Below are positions 26,856 to 35,788 of a stretch of 64,000 bases of DNA, one piece after another. The number at the start of each line of letters is the position of its first letter. Positions within the stretch are counted from its first letter, which is position 1. The position numbers and the translations under genes are program-made. The stretch covers positions 1 to 64,000 of the forward strand of contig NZ_CALEVF010000036.1 of the NCBI RefSeq assembly GCF_937920395.1, written 5' to 3'. The stretch comes from an uncultured Clostridium sp. Its GTDB lineage: Bacteria > Bacillota > Clostridia > Clostridiales > Clostridiaceae. Under the pieces are notes generated by a model. The model searched no databases. It worked only from the letters and a program-made list of their open reading frames with translations, and had not been told where the DNA came from.

Positions 26856-27749
26856 ATGGAAGAAAAATATAATAATTTGAAAATTGCAGAGAGAGGTGCT
26901 CGTATAAGTATTATTGCTTATATATTTCTTGCTGCACTAAAGCTCGGCATTGGGTATTTATCTAATTCAAAGGGTCTAGCAGCAGATGGACTAAACAATA
27001 CAACAGATATAGTTTCTTCACTAGCAGTATTAATTGGATTAAAGATTTCTAGAAAGCCTGCTGATGATGATCATCTTTATGGTCATTTTAGAGCGGAGAC
27101 TATGGCATCACTTATTGCTTCCTTAATTATGATAGCAGTAGGTCTAAATGTTTTATATAATGCTGCCAATTCTATTATCTTTTTTAAAGCGCAGGTACCA
27201 GACTTAAAGGCAGCTTTAGTTGGTATAGTTTGTGCTGTAGGAATATATTTTGTTTACCGTTATAATAAAAAGATTGCAATTCAAATAAACAGCTCAGGGC
27301 TTATGGCTGCGGCTAAAGATAATCTTTCAGATGCCTGGGTTGGTATAGGTACATCTGTAGGTATTATTGCTTCTCAATTTGGATTACCTTGGGTAGATCC
27401 ATTGGCTGCAGTGTTAGTTGGCATATTAATAGTAAAGACTGGTTGGGATATTTTTAGGGAGGCAACACTTAACTTAACAGATGGTTTCGATAAGAAGCAA
27501 TTAGATAATATAACTGAATGCATAAATGAGGTTACGAGAGTTAGAAAAGTAAAGGATGTCAGGGCTAGGGTTAATGGAAACAATATTTTCCTTGATATAA
27601 TAGTAGTAGTTAGTGCAGATTTAAGTGTTGTTGAAGGGCACAATATCACGGAAGAGATTGAAGGGAAATTGAGAAGTGAGCTTGATATTACTGAAGCAGT
27701 GGTTCATGTAGAACCAGAAATTAAATTAGCTCAAAATGGTGTAGAATAA
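26856..27749 (+). CDS. cation diffusion facilitator, MntE-like metal exporter
   Basis: Dimeric CDF antiporter that expels a divalent metal. The 297-residue protein has six membrane helices (about 1-200) and a cytoplasmic metal-sensing domain (205-297) ending AVVHVEPE. The transport site reads Asn47-x3-Asp51 in helix 2 and Asp155-x3-Asp159 in helix 5 (DNLSD). The N-D/D-D set is what I recall for manganese exporters such as MntE, whereas zinc CDFs carry histidine. ATG 26856 follows AGGAG; the GTG at 26847 overlaps the ribosome site. Manganese specificity is inferred and is supported by the Mn2+ riboswitch 1.2 kb upstream. Confidence 0.92.
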   Translation: MEEKYNNLKIAERGARISIIAYIFLAALKLGIGYLSNSKGLAADGLNNTTDIVSSLAVLIGLKISRKPADDDHLYGHFRAETMASLIASLIMIAVGLNVLYNAANSIIFFKAQVPDLKAALVGIVCAVGIYFVYRYNKKIAIQINSSGLMAAAKDNLSDAWVGIGTSVGIIASQFGLPWVDPLAAVLVGILIVKTGWDIFREATLNLTDGFDKKQLDNITECINEVTRVRKVKDVRARVNGNNIFLDIIVVVSADLSVVEGHNITEEIEGKLRSELDITEAVVHVEPEIKLAQNGVE

Positions 27750-27769
27750 AATCTACGCCATTTTTTTTT
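27735..27769 (+). terminator. intrinsic terminator overlapping the CDF stop codon
   Basis: AATGGTGTAGA (27735-27745) pairs with TCTACGCCATT (27752-27762) with one G-U pair, then a run of T. Confidence 0.9.
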
Positions 27770-27853
27770 ATTTAAATAAAGGAGACTTAGCTTTAACTTG
27801 TAGTTGAAGAATAGATAAAAACAGAATATTTCGCCAAAAGACGTAAAAACCAT

Positions 27854-27881
27854 GTGACATTTTGAAAAAAACGAGTATAAT
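27854..27881 (+). promoter_or_regulatory. promoter of the aspartokinase-hom1 unit
   Basis: GTGACA (27854-27859), a 16-bp spacer and TATAAT (27876-27881). It gives a leader of about 150 nt before the aspartokinase start. Confidence 0.65.
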
Positions 27882-27922
27882 TAATTCAATGCTAATTTAC
27901 GATGTTAATATAGTTATAAAAT

Positions 27923-27957
27923 AAGTTCAAGTTGTGGTTAGATTAATGGACTTTTTT
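27923..27957 (+). terminator. possible leader attenuator before aspartokinase
   Basis: AAGTTCA (27923-27929) pairs with TGGACTT (27947-27953), followed by T6. The stem is only 7 bp. It lies inside the leader between promoter and gene, so if real it would attenuate the operon. Confidence 0.4.
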
Positions 27958-28035
27958 ATAAAAGGTAATATAGGGTTGCCTTCTATAAGTTGTAATTCAT
28001 AACTTTTTAAATTAAGACAGTAGGGGGTAAAAATT

Positions 28036-29349
28036 ATGCAAGTTAAAGTTTCAAAATTTGGTGGGAGTTCATTATGTGATAGTAAACAATTTCAAAAAGT
28101 GAAAGACATTGTATTATCAGATGATACGAGGTGCTATATTGTCCCATCAGCTCCAGGTAAGAGGAGCAAAAGTGACTATAAGATTACAGATCTTTTGTAT
28201 TTGTGTCAACAACATGTTAGTAAATCTTTACCATTCGATGAATTATTCAAATTAATTGAAGAGAGATATATTAGTTTATGTAGGGATTTAAAGCTTTCTA
28301 TTGATATGTTAGAATATTTAAGAGTCCTTAAGGAAAAAATAATTGATGGAGCAACTGCAGACTTTGTTGCAAGCAGGGGAGAATATTTAAATGCTTTAAT
28401 GCTTGCTGAGTATTTGGGGTATGAATTTGTAGATGCTGCCGAGGTTATTGTTTTTACAAAAAGTGGACGATTTGATGAAAAAGCAACATACGCTGCAATA
28501 GATGTTAGATTATCAAAAGTTAAAAAAGCAGTAATACCAGGGTTTTATGGTGCGTCCTCTGATGGGGAAATAAGAACCTTTTCAAGAGGAGGATCTGACA
28601 TAACTGGGGCAATAATTGCTAAGGGTGTAGGTGCAGTGGTTTATGAAAATTGGACTGATGTATCAGGTTTCTTGATGGCTGATCCAAGAATTGTAAATAA
28701 TCCTAAACCTATTAAAGAGGTAACATATAAAGAACTTAGAGAATTATCATATATGGGTGCACATGTTTTTCATGAAGAAGCAGTTTTTCCTGTTAAAAAT
28801 GAGGGAATTCCGATAAATATAAAAAACACCAATAAACCAGAAGAAAAGGGAACATTTATTTTAAATGATAAAACAGAAGCGAAATCTGGCAATATTACAG
28901 GAATAGCAGGAAAAAAAGATTTTACTGTAATTGCTCTAGAGAAGACACTTATGGATAAAGATATAGGATACTGTAGACGGGTTCTTACAGTTCTTGAAAG
29001 TAATGGTGTATCATTTGAGCATATGCCATCAGGGATAGATTCGATTTCACTAGTAATAGATGACGATGAACTAGAAAATAAAACAGATAAAATATTAGAA
29101 GAAATCGAAAACCAGTGTAATCCAGATTCATTAATAGTACATCCTAATATGGCATTAATTGCTGTTGTTGGAGAAGGAATGATAAGGACCAAAGGCATAT
29201 CTGCCAAAGTATTTAGTGCATTAGCAGTAAATGATATAAATATCAGAATGATAAATCAAGGGTCTAGTGAGCTAAGTATAATTGTTGGAGTAGAAAACGA
29301 AGATTTTGAAAATGCAATAAGGGCAGTTTATAAGGCCTTTGAGAATTAA
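28036..29349 (+). CDS. aspartate kinase
   Basis: Phosphorylates aspartate, the first step to lysine, threonine and methionine. The 437-residue monofunctional enzyme starts VSKFGGSSLCD (ATP-binding KFGGSS motif). It has ASRGEYLNALMLAEYL, the catalytic region SRGGSDITGAIIAKG and ENWTDVSGFLMADPRIV, and two C-terminal ACT domains (about 295-437, ending NQGSSELSIIVGVENEDFE) for feedback control. GGGGG (28023-28027) precedes the ATG. hom1 follows 71 nt downstream with no terminator, suggesting regulation toward threonine. Which amino acid inhibits it cannot be read safely. Confidence 0.96.
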   Translation: MQVKVSKFGGSSLCDSKQFQKVKDIVLSDDTRCYIVPSAPGKRSKSDYKITDLLYLCQQHVSKSLPFDELFKLIEERYISLCRDLKLSIDMLEYLRVLKEKIIDGATADFVASRGEYLNALMLAEYLGYEFVDAAEVIVFTKSGRFDEKATYAAIDVRLSKVKKAVIPGFYGASSDGEIRTFSRGGSDITGAIIAKGVGAVVYENWTDVSGFLMADPRIVNNPKPIKEVTYKELRELSYMGAHVFHEEAVFPVKNEGIPINIKNTNKPEEKGTFILNDKTEAKSGNITGIAGKKDFTVIALEKTLMDKDIGYCRRVLTVLESNGVSFEHMPSGIDSISLVIDDDELENKTDKILEEIENQCNPDSLIVHPNMALIAVVGEGMIRTKGISAKVFSALAVNDINIRMINQGSSELSIIVGVENEDFENAIRAVYKAFEN

Positions 29350-29420
29350 TAGTAAGTTGAAGTGTTACAATCATTAGTTGCGTAGCTAAAAAAAACTAAA
29401 GCTTTTTAGGAGGGAATTAT

Positions 29421-30710
29421 ATGGAAAAGATAAAGATAGCAATTTTAGGTTTTGGAAATGTTGGAACAGGAGTATGGAAGATATTACAAGAAAATCGGAA
29501 AGAAATAATGAAACGTTCAAATTATGATATAGAGGTAGCTAAAATATTAGTTAGTGATATAAATAAGAAGAGAGAAATTGAACTGCCTAAGGGAATATTA
29601 ACAAATAATATCGATGATATTATTAATGATGAGAGTATAAAAATTGTAGTTGAACTTATTGGTGGAAGTGGCGAGGCCAAGGAATATATGATAAGAGCTA
29701 TGAGAGCTAAAAAACATATTGTAACTGCTAATAAATTAGTTATTGCAAACTGGGGTGAAGAGTTATTTAAAATAGCTGAAGAAGAAAATGTTTTGTTTTA
29801 TTATGAGGCAAGTGTAGCTGGTGGAATACCAATAATAAGAGAAATTAATGAGAGTCTTACAGCTAACAGAATTGAGCAGATAATTGGAATTATAAATGGA
29901 ACAACTAATTATATATTAAGTAAAATGACAAACGATGGAATTAGTTTTGAGGAGGCTTTAAAAGAGGCTCAAGATAAGGGGTATGCAGAGGCAGAACCAA
30001 CGTCTGATGTTGATGGGTTTGATGCAGTATATAAGCTTGCTATAATGGCATCATTAGCATTTGGAACTAAGGTTGACCATGATTGTATTTATAGGGAAGG
30101 TATAAGAAATATAAGCGCTGTAGATATAGAATATGCACAAAAGTTCGGTTATACAATAAAACTTTTAGCTATAGCTAAGGAAAAAAATAATAAGTTAGAG
30201 CTTAGAGTACATCCAACATTAATACCTTCTAACCATCCAATGGCAAATGTGAATGATGTTTTTAACGCAATATTAATAAAAGGCAATGCAGTTGGTGAAT
30301 TAATGTTATATGGAAAAGGAGCGGGGGATCTTCCAACTGGGAGTGCGGTTGTAGGTGATATAATATCAATACTTCGAAATAATGTAAAGCCTTCTGATAT
30401 AAAGGCTATAAGTGGTGAAGAAGATTTTAAAGAAGTGAAAAACTCAGAGGAAAATGAATCTGAATTTTATATAAGGCTTAATGTTAAAGATATGGCAGGA
30501 GTTTTAGGGGATACGGCAAAAATATTTGGAAAAAATAACGTTAGTATTACATCTCTTACTCAAGATGTAGTCCATAAAGATTATGTATTGCTAGCATTTA
30601 TTACACATAAAAGCTCAGAAAAAAGCATAAGAGAGTCACTTAAGAAAATAGAAGAACTCGAAAATGTTAATGAAATAGAAAGCATAATAAGAATAGAATC
30701 ATTTAATTAA
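29421..30710 (+). CDS. hom: homoserine dehydrogenase (copy 1)
   Basis: NAD(P)H-dependent reduction of aspartate semialdehyde to homoserine. The 429-residue protein has the Rossmann GFGNVGTGV motif (about 10-18), TANKLVIANWGEEL, ASVAGGIPIIREI, GIINGTTNYILSKM and the catalytic Lys/Asp region AYAEAEPTSDVDG-like (KGYAEAEPTSDVDGFDAVYKLAIM). A C-terminal ACT domain (about 350-429) retains the usual DMAGVLG ligand-loop glycine. AGGAGGG precedes ATG 29421. It is paired with aspartokinase. A close paralogue lies at 45825-47114, differing mainly in the ACT domain. Confidence 0.97.
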   Translation: MEKIKIAILGFGNVGTGVWKILQENRKEIMKRSNYDIEVAKILVSDINKKREIELPKGILTNNIDDIINDESIKIVVELIGGSGEAKEYMIRAMRAKKHIVTANKLVIANWGEELFKIAEEENVLFYYEASVAGGIPIIREINESLTANRIEQIIGIINGTTNYILSKMTNDGISFEEALKEAQDKGYAEAEPTSDVDGFDAVYKLAIMASLAFGTKVDHDCIYREGIRNISAVDIEYAQKFGYTIKLLAIAKEKNNKLELRVHPTLIPSNHPMANVNDVFNAILIKGNAVGELMLYGKGAGDLPTGSAVVGDIISILRNNVKPSDIKAISGEEDFKEVKNSEENESEFYIRLNVKDMAGVLGDTAKIFGKNNVSITSLTQDVVHKDYVLLAFITHKSSEKSIRESLKKIEELENVNEIESIIRIESFN

Positions 30711-30763
30711 TTAGGAAGTAGCTGAAAAAGTAAATATAAGAAAATTATATAAGATGAACAAAG

Positions 30764-30796
30764 CACAAGCAACTAACAATTTGTTAGTTGCTTGTG
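30764..30796 (+). other. long perfect inverted repeat before the amidohydrolase
   Basis: CACAAGCAACTAACAA (30764-30779) and TTGTTAGTTGCTTGTG (30781-30796) are perfect 16-nt arms around one base. It ends a few nt before the Shine-Dalgarno AAAAAGGAG. No T-run follows on the plus strand, so it may be an mRNA-processing or translation-control hairpin or a protein-binding palindrome. Confidence 0.75.
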
Positions 30797-30815
30797 TAAA
30801 AAGGAGTATAAATAA

Positions 30816-31982
30816 ATGAAAAATCAAATTATTAATCAAGTTCAAAGTATAAAAGAAAAACTATGGGAAATAAATGATTACATTTATTATAATCCAGAAC
30901 TGGGTAATCAAGAATTTAAGGCTGCTTATAAATTAACTTCTCTATTATCAGAATATTCTTTTGAAATTGAGAATGGGATAGTAAATAGAAAAACAGCATT
31001 TAAGGCAGTATATGACAGCCATATAAAAGGGCCAACTATTGCTTTTTTATGTGAATATGATGCACTGCCAGAAATAGGGCATGGTTGTGGGCACGATATG
31101 ATTGGTACAATTAGTATAGGAGCAGCTATAGGGTTAAGTAAGGTACTAGGCGAAGTAGGTGGTAAGATAGAGGTTTATGGAACACCTGCTGAGGAAACTA
31201 ATGGTGCGAAAAGTGACATGGTGGAGCAAGGCGTTTTTGACAATGTTGATGTTGCTATGATGATGCATCCATATGGGAAAACATGTAGAAGTGGTCCGGC
31301 ACTAGCAATGGAGGCTTTACAGTTTGAATTTACTGGAAAGTCTAGTCATGCAGCAAGTTCACCTGAAGATGGAATTAATGCTTTGGATGCTGTTATATTA
31401 ATGTTTAATGGGGTAAATGCTATAAGGCAACATGTAACATCGGATGTACGAATACATGGGATTATAAGCGAAGGCGGTATTGCTGCTAATATAGTTCCTG
31501 ACAAAGCAGTTGCAAAATTTTATGTAAGAGCTCTTAAAAAGAGTTACTTAAAGCAAGTAATTCAAAAGGTTAAAAACATTGCAAGTGGAGCGGCACTTAT
31601 GACTGGGGCAAATCTTAAAGTAAGTTCATATGAATCTCCGTTTGATGATATGAACACAAATGAAAATCTATCTAAGTCTTTTAATGATAATTTGAGAAGT
31701 CTCGGTATAACAGATATTAATCCATCAGAGAATATTGGATCCTTAGATATGGGGAATGTAAGTTATATTGTGCCATCAATTCATCCACTACTTGGAATAG
31801 GCGATCCAAACTTAAATTTACATACTAAGGAAATGGCAAAAGCTACAATAACTGATAAGGCTCATAATGCTTTAATTATAGGAGCTACGGCACTTGCACT
31901 TACAGGATATGATGTTATTACAAATAGTGAGTTGCTTTCTAAAATAAAAAAAGAATTTACTCAGAGTACAACAGATCTATAA
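30816..31982 (+). CDS. M20-family amidohydrolase (AbgB/aminoacylase-like)
   Basis: Zinc peptidase-fold hydrolase that cleaves N-acyl or amide bonds of small substrates. The 388-residue protein has the metal motifs FLCEYDALPEIGHGCGHD, GTPAEETNGAKSDMVEQGVFD (catalytic Glu) and MMHPYG. Its dimerisation insert has GKSSHAASSPEDGINALDAVI, and SIHPLLGIGD lies near the end. The pattern is that of p-aminobenzoyl-glutamate hydrolase subunit B and relatives, but the substrate is uncertain. AAGGAG precedes ATG 30816, just after a long hairpin. A terminator follows. Confidence 0.92.
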   Translation: MKNQIINQVQSIKEKLWEINDYIYYNPELGNQEFKAAYKLTSLLSEYSFEIENGIVNRKTAFKAVYDSHIKGPTIAFLCEYDALPEIGHGCGHDMIGTISIGAAIGLSKVLGEVGGKIEVYGTPAEETNGAKSDMVEQGVFDNVDVAMMMHPYGKTCRSGPALAMEALQFEFTGKSSHAASSPEDGINALDAVILMFNGVNAIRQHVTSDVRIHGIISEGGIAANIVPDKAVAKFYVRALKKSYLKQVIQKVKNIASGAALMTGANLKVSSYESPFDDMNTNENLSKSFNDNLRSLGITDINPSENIGSLDMGNVSYIVPSIHPLLGIGDPNLNLHTKEMAKATITDKAHNALIIGATALALTGYDVITNSELLSKIKKEFTQSTTDL

Positions 31983-32012
31983 ACAAATTTATATTTAATA
32001 GTTTAAATTGAT

Positions 32013-32060
32013 ACTTTTTAGCATTGAAATTAAAAAATTGATGCTAAGGAGTTTTTTTTT
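32013..32060 (+). terminator. intrinsic terminator after the amidohydrolase
   Basis: ACTTTTTAGCATT (32013-32025) pairs with GATGCTAAGGAGT (32040-32052) with G-U pairs, then T9 (32052-32060). Confidence 0.85.
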
Positions 32061-32157
32061 ACATTTAAAGCTTGAATATTTATTTCAATACAGTTTATAA
32101 TAAAGAAAGTGTATTACAAGATGTATTAAGTGTATTAATCTTTGGGGGGGGTCTAAT

Positions 32158-34953
32158 TTGAAGAGAAGCGAAAAAATATATGAGTATATTTCTGGGAAAA
32201 CAGAAAAGTTTAATCGTGAAAACTTAGAGGAAAAAATCGGTTTTAGCGCAGCTGAAATATCTCAAAGTTTAAATATTTTAAGAAATAACGTAAGTATGGA
32301 ATTAAATGAATTACTCAGGCGAGATAAAATTATAAAAATAAAATCTAGACCTGTGTTATATGTTGATAATGTTTGCTTAGAAAGAATTTTGAATAAAAAG
32401 TTGCCAGTTGGACCAATAGAAGTAAAAAATTTAAGTGAGTTATTCTTTGAAAAAAATAAAATCAGCAAGGAAGAATGTCCTTTTGATAAACTTATTGGAG
32501 CACAAACTAGTCTTAAAAATCAAATTGAACAGGCAAAAGCTGCAATACTTTATCCTCCAAATGGTCTGCACACATTAATTGTTGGTCAAACAGGAGTTGG
32601 AAAAACCTTGTTTGCAAATATGATGTACAAACAAGCAAAGTATTCGAAAAAATTGGATGAGAGATCACCATTTATAGTATTTAATTGTGCTGATTATTAT
32701 AACAATCCTCAACTTTTAATTTCACATTTGTTTGGACATATTAAAGGAGCATACACCGGCGCTGACAGCGAAAAGGCTGGAATTGTAGAAAAAGCAGATA
32801 CAGGTATATTATTTCTAGATGAAATACATAGATTACCACCAGAAGGACAGGAAATGTTGTTTTATTTTATGGATACAGGTATGTTTAATAGATTAGGTGA
32901 GACAGAGAGAAACAGAAAATCTTGCGTTTTAATAATTGGAGCCACTACAGAGGACCCCAATTCATCACTACTAAAGACATTTGTAAGAAGAATACCAATA
33001 ATTATAACTATTCCTAACTTTGATAAAAGGACAGCTAGTGATAAAGTTGATTTTATAAAATTTTTATTAGCTAATGAGGCCCATAGAGTAAATAAAGTAA
33101 TAAAAATTGAAGATGAAGCGGTTAAGGCGATTATTGGAAGCACATCTTATGGGAATATTGGTCAGATGAAATCAAATATTCAACTTATTTGCGCTAAGGG
33201 TTTTTTAAATAGTATCAATAATAAGGAGTTTATAGAAATAGATTTTAATTCGTTGCCTTCAGATATTAAAAGTGGATTATTTTATCTAAGTGGCAAACGT
33301 AAAGAGATGGAAGAAATATCTGGCTATTTAGATTCGCAACTGATAGTTACGCCAGAAGGTCACAGTGTATTAATTGAAAAAGATCCTTATGATCCACCTT
33401 TTAATTTATACAAGATAATAGAGGATAAGGCAGCAATTTTAAAAGAAGGAGGTGCAGATGAGGAGTATATAAACAATTTTATTACAACTGACATTAATGT
33501 GCATATTAAATCCTTTTATAATAAGGTTAAAAATGATGAGGATGGTAGAAGTAAAATATTAAAAATAGTAGATGAAGATATTTTAGAATTTTCAGAAGAA
33601 ATAATGGATATGATTGAAAAAAAGCTTGATAAAACACTAACTGATAGATTTTTATATGCATTAAGTCTACATTTAAGCTCATTTTTAAATAGATTAAGTA
33701 ATCATCAAAATCTTAAGTATAAAAATATAGAAGGTATAATAGATAATAAACGTACAGAATTCAATATTGCAGTAGACGTAAAGGGCATGGTTGAAAAAAA
33801 ATATAATGTGGTTGTTCCAAAGATTGAAGTTATATATCTTACATTGTTAATAAGTTCCATCACAGAGGAACAAACAAATCAGCATGTGGCAATAATTGTA
33901 GCGGCGCATGGAAGCAGCACAGCAAGTAGTATGGTTAATGTGGCAAAACAGCTTCTAGGGGAGGGTGTAATCGAAGCAATAGATATGCCACTCGAAGTTA
34001 GTCCTACTAAAACTTTAGATGAAGTTATTGAGAAGGTTAGGGAAATAGATATGGGTAAGGGAGTTCTATTACTTGTGGATATGGGTTCGCTTGTTAACTT
34101 TGAGTCTATAATAATGGAAAAAACAGATATAAAGGTTAAGACACTAGATATGGTTACTACCTCATTAGTATTAGAAGCCATAAGGAAAGCAACTATTCTA
34201 GATATGAATTTAGATGGGTTATATAATTCTCTAAAGCAATTTAGGGGGTATTCAAAGATTGAGGAAGAAGAGAAAGTTATTAATGAAGATGATGAAAATA
34301 AGAAAAGGGCAATAATAACAATATGCGCAACAGGTGAGGGGACTGCATTAAAGCTAAAAGAACTTGTGGAAAATATTGTTAGAAGCACAGATGAAAAAGA
34401 AATTGATATTTTCCCGATAAGCATAAAAGACATAAAAAGGGAAATAATAAAAATAAAAAATAACCATACTATTATAGCTTCTGTTGGTATAATAAATCCT
34501 AAAATTGAAGCGACATTTATCTCCCTTAAAGAGCTAATTAGTGGCAATGGTGAAAGTATTCTAATGAGCATAATACAGAAGAAAAATTTTAAAATTGAAA
34601 AAGGTCATGAAAATACAGTAGTTAAGGATCTATGTGAAGACAGTTTAAATCAATTTTTAACTTATTTAAATCCTTCTAAAATAATAGGCGTATTGTATCA
34701 ATTTGTAAATATTTTGGAAGAAAATACAAAAATAAGATTTAATAATGCAACCAAAATAAGAATAATGGTGCATGTAGGTTGTGCGCTAGAGAGAATGATA
34801 ATAAAGGATGGGTTAAAGTACAAGAGGGAAAAATCCAAACTAAATTCACATTTGGTAGAGATTATAACAGAGGCAAATAAAGTGTTTAAAGACGCAATAA
34901 ATGTAAGTTTAAGCGAAGATGAAATATTGTTTTTAGCAGAAATGGTAGAATAG
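32158..34953 (+). CDS. levR: sigma-54-dependent PTS-controlled activator, LevR family
   Basis: Enhancer-binding activator of the downstream mannose-type PTS operon. The 931-residue protein has an N-terminal helix-turn-helix (1-60). Its AAA+ domain (about 105-340) has Walker A GQTGVGKT at 143-150, the sigma-54-contacting loop GAYTGA at 197-202 and Walker B FLDEIH near 219-224. A PRD domain follows (about 465-570), then an EIIA-Man-like domain with AAHGSS (His584), an EIIB-like domain (about 720-800, ICATGEGTA) and a second PRD (about 825-931, HVGCALERMI). Start is TTG 32158, 6 nt after a G8 run. Phosphorylation by HPr and EIIB normally tunes it. Confidence 0.96.
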   Translation: MKRSEKIYEYISGKTEKFNRENLEEKIGFSAAEISQSLNILRNNVSMELNELLRRDKIIKIKSRPVLYVDNVCLERILNKKLPVGPIEVKNLSELFFEKNKISKEECPFDKLIGAQTSLKNQIEQAKAAILYPPNGLHTLIVGQTGVGKTLFANMMYKQAKYSKKLDERSPFIVFNCADYYNNPQLLISHLFGHIKGAYTGADSEKAGIVEKADTGILFLDEIHRLPPEGQEMLFYFMDTGMFNRLGETERNRKSCVLIIGATTEDPNSSLLKTFVRRIPIIITIPNFDKRTASDKVDFIKFLLANEAHRVNKVIKIEDEAVKAIIGSTSYGNIGQMKSNIQLICAKGFLNSINNKEFIEIDFNSLPSDIKSGLFYLSGKRKEMEEISGYLDSQLIVTPEGHSVLIEKDPYDPPFNLYKIIEDKAAILKEGGADEEYINNFITTDINVHIKSFYNKVKNDEDGRSKILKIVDEDILEFSEEIMDMIEKKLDKTLTDRFLYALSLHLSSFLNRLSNHQNLKYKNIEGIIDNKRTEFNIAVDVKGMVEKKYNVVVPKIEVIYLTLLISSITEEQTNQHVAIIVAAHGSSTASSMVNVAKQLLGEGVIEAIDMPLEVSPTKTLDEVIEKVREIDMGKGVLLLVDMGSLVNFESIIMEKTDIKVKTLDMVTTSLVLEAIRKATILDMNLDGLYNSLKQFRGYSKIEEEEKVINEDDENKKRAIITICATGEGTALKLKELVENIVRSTDEKEIDIFPISIKDIKREIIKIKNNHTIIASVGIINPKIEATFISLKELISGNGESILMSIIQKKNFKIEKGHENTVVKDLCEDSLNQFLTYLNPSKIIGVLYQFVNILEENTKIRFNNATKIRIMVHVGCALERMIIKDGLKYKREKSKLNSHLVEIITEANKVFKDAINVSLSEDEILFLAEMVE

Positions 34954-34961
34954 AAAATAAT

Positions 34962-35048
34962 ATATTGATACACTTCTATATTGATACACTTTTTATCAGC
35001 CCAAAATTAAGAACAGTATTAAAATTAAAGAAAAAGTGTATCAATATA
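34962..35048 (+). promoter_or_regulatory. candidate LevR enhancer repeats (UAS)
   Basis: Three copies of ATATTGATACACTT: two direct (34962-34975, and within the 18-mer at 34977-34994) and one inverted (18-mer at 35031-35048, AAAAAGTGTATCAATATA). The last two form a perfect 18-bp inverted repeat with a 36-nt loop. They lie about 80-170 bp upstream of the sigma-54 promoter, the right place for activator sites. The inverted pair could also act as a levR terminator. Confidence 0.8.
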
Positions 35049-35128
35049 AAAAAATAAAAAAGAGTTTGAAATAAAAAATGACTGTTTTAAAAGAGTTAAC
35101 ACAAATATAAAAAAACAATACACTATTT

Positions 35129-35144
35129 TGGCACGGCAATTGCT
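35129..35144 (+). promoter_or_regulatory. sigma-54 (-24/-12) promoter of the PTS operon
   Basis: TGGCACG (35129-35135)-GCAA-TTGCT (35140-35144) matches the sigma-54 consensus, with GG and GC dinucleotides separated by 10 bp. It lies about 55 bp before the first PTS gene and downstream of the levR gene and enhancer-like repeats. Confidence 0.95.
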
Positions 35145-35199
35145 ATATGTAATAGTAAGACAACTTAGGTGAAAGTGCTGATAAGGAGGATGATTTATA

Positions 35200-35673
35200 A
35201 TGAATATAGTTTTAGCAAGAATTGATGACAGATTAATACATGGTCAAGTAGCGACAATTTGGTCAAAAGACACAAAATGTCAAAGAATAATTGTATGCAA
35301 TGATGATGTAATAAAGGATTCAATTAGAAAGACACTTTTAGAGCAAGTTGCACCTCCAGGAATTAAATCAAGTGTTGTAGGAATTGATGAGGCAATAAGA
35401 GTTTATAATAATCCAAGATATCAAAACGATAGAGTACTATTTCTATTCACTAATCCAACTGATGTTGTAAGAATGGTTGAGGGCGGGGTAGTAATAAAGA
35501 GTGTAAATATTGGTGGGATGTCATTTAAACAAGGAAAGAAACAAATAACTAGTGTGGTATCAGTAGATGACACAGATATTAAAGCTTTTAAGAAATTAAA
35601 TGAAATAGGTATTGAACTAGAAATAAGAAAAATTTCTTCAGATTCAAAAGTAGATTTAATGTCAAAGCTATAA
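35200..35673 (+). CDS. PTS mannose/fructose/sorbose family EIIB component (stand-alone)
   Basis: Cytoplasmic EIIB of the mannose-type PTS, which receives phosphate from EIIA at a histidine and passes it to the sugar. The 157-residue protein has the phosphorylation site ARIDDRLIHGQ (His14), EQVAPPGIKSSVVG and GGMSFKQGKKQITSVVSV. AAGGAGGA (35183-35190) precedes the ATG. It is first in the operon even though the next gene encodes a fused EIIA-EIIB with its own EIIB. The extra copy may serve sugar transport or, as inferred, phosphorylate LevR. Confidence 0.95.
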   Translation: MNIVLARIDDRLIHGQVATIWSKDTKCQRIIVCNDDVIKDSIRKTLLEQVAPPGIKSSVVGIDEAIRVYNNPRYQNDRVLFLFTNPTDVVRMVEGGVVIKSVNIGGMSFKQGKKQITSVVSVDDTDIKAFKKLNEIGIELEIRKISSDSKVDLMSKL

Positions 35674-35788
35674 AATTAATGTCTTTTAGTTGTAATCGTT
35701 ACGATTATTTACTGATTTTGGTTACAGGTTTTTCAAAAACTTTTATATAGATTTTACTGTAACAAATAAAAAATAGGAGGTATAAAAG

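Noticed and set aside
27750-28035. Lysine riboswitch (L-box) before aspartokinase
   Set aside because: The leader is too short and has none of the L-box core sequences.
33879-34571. 230-codon minus-strand ORF within levR
   Set aside because: Shadow of the EIIA/EIIB-like part of levR; no initiation signals.
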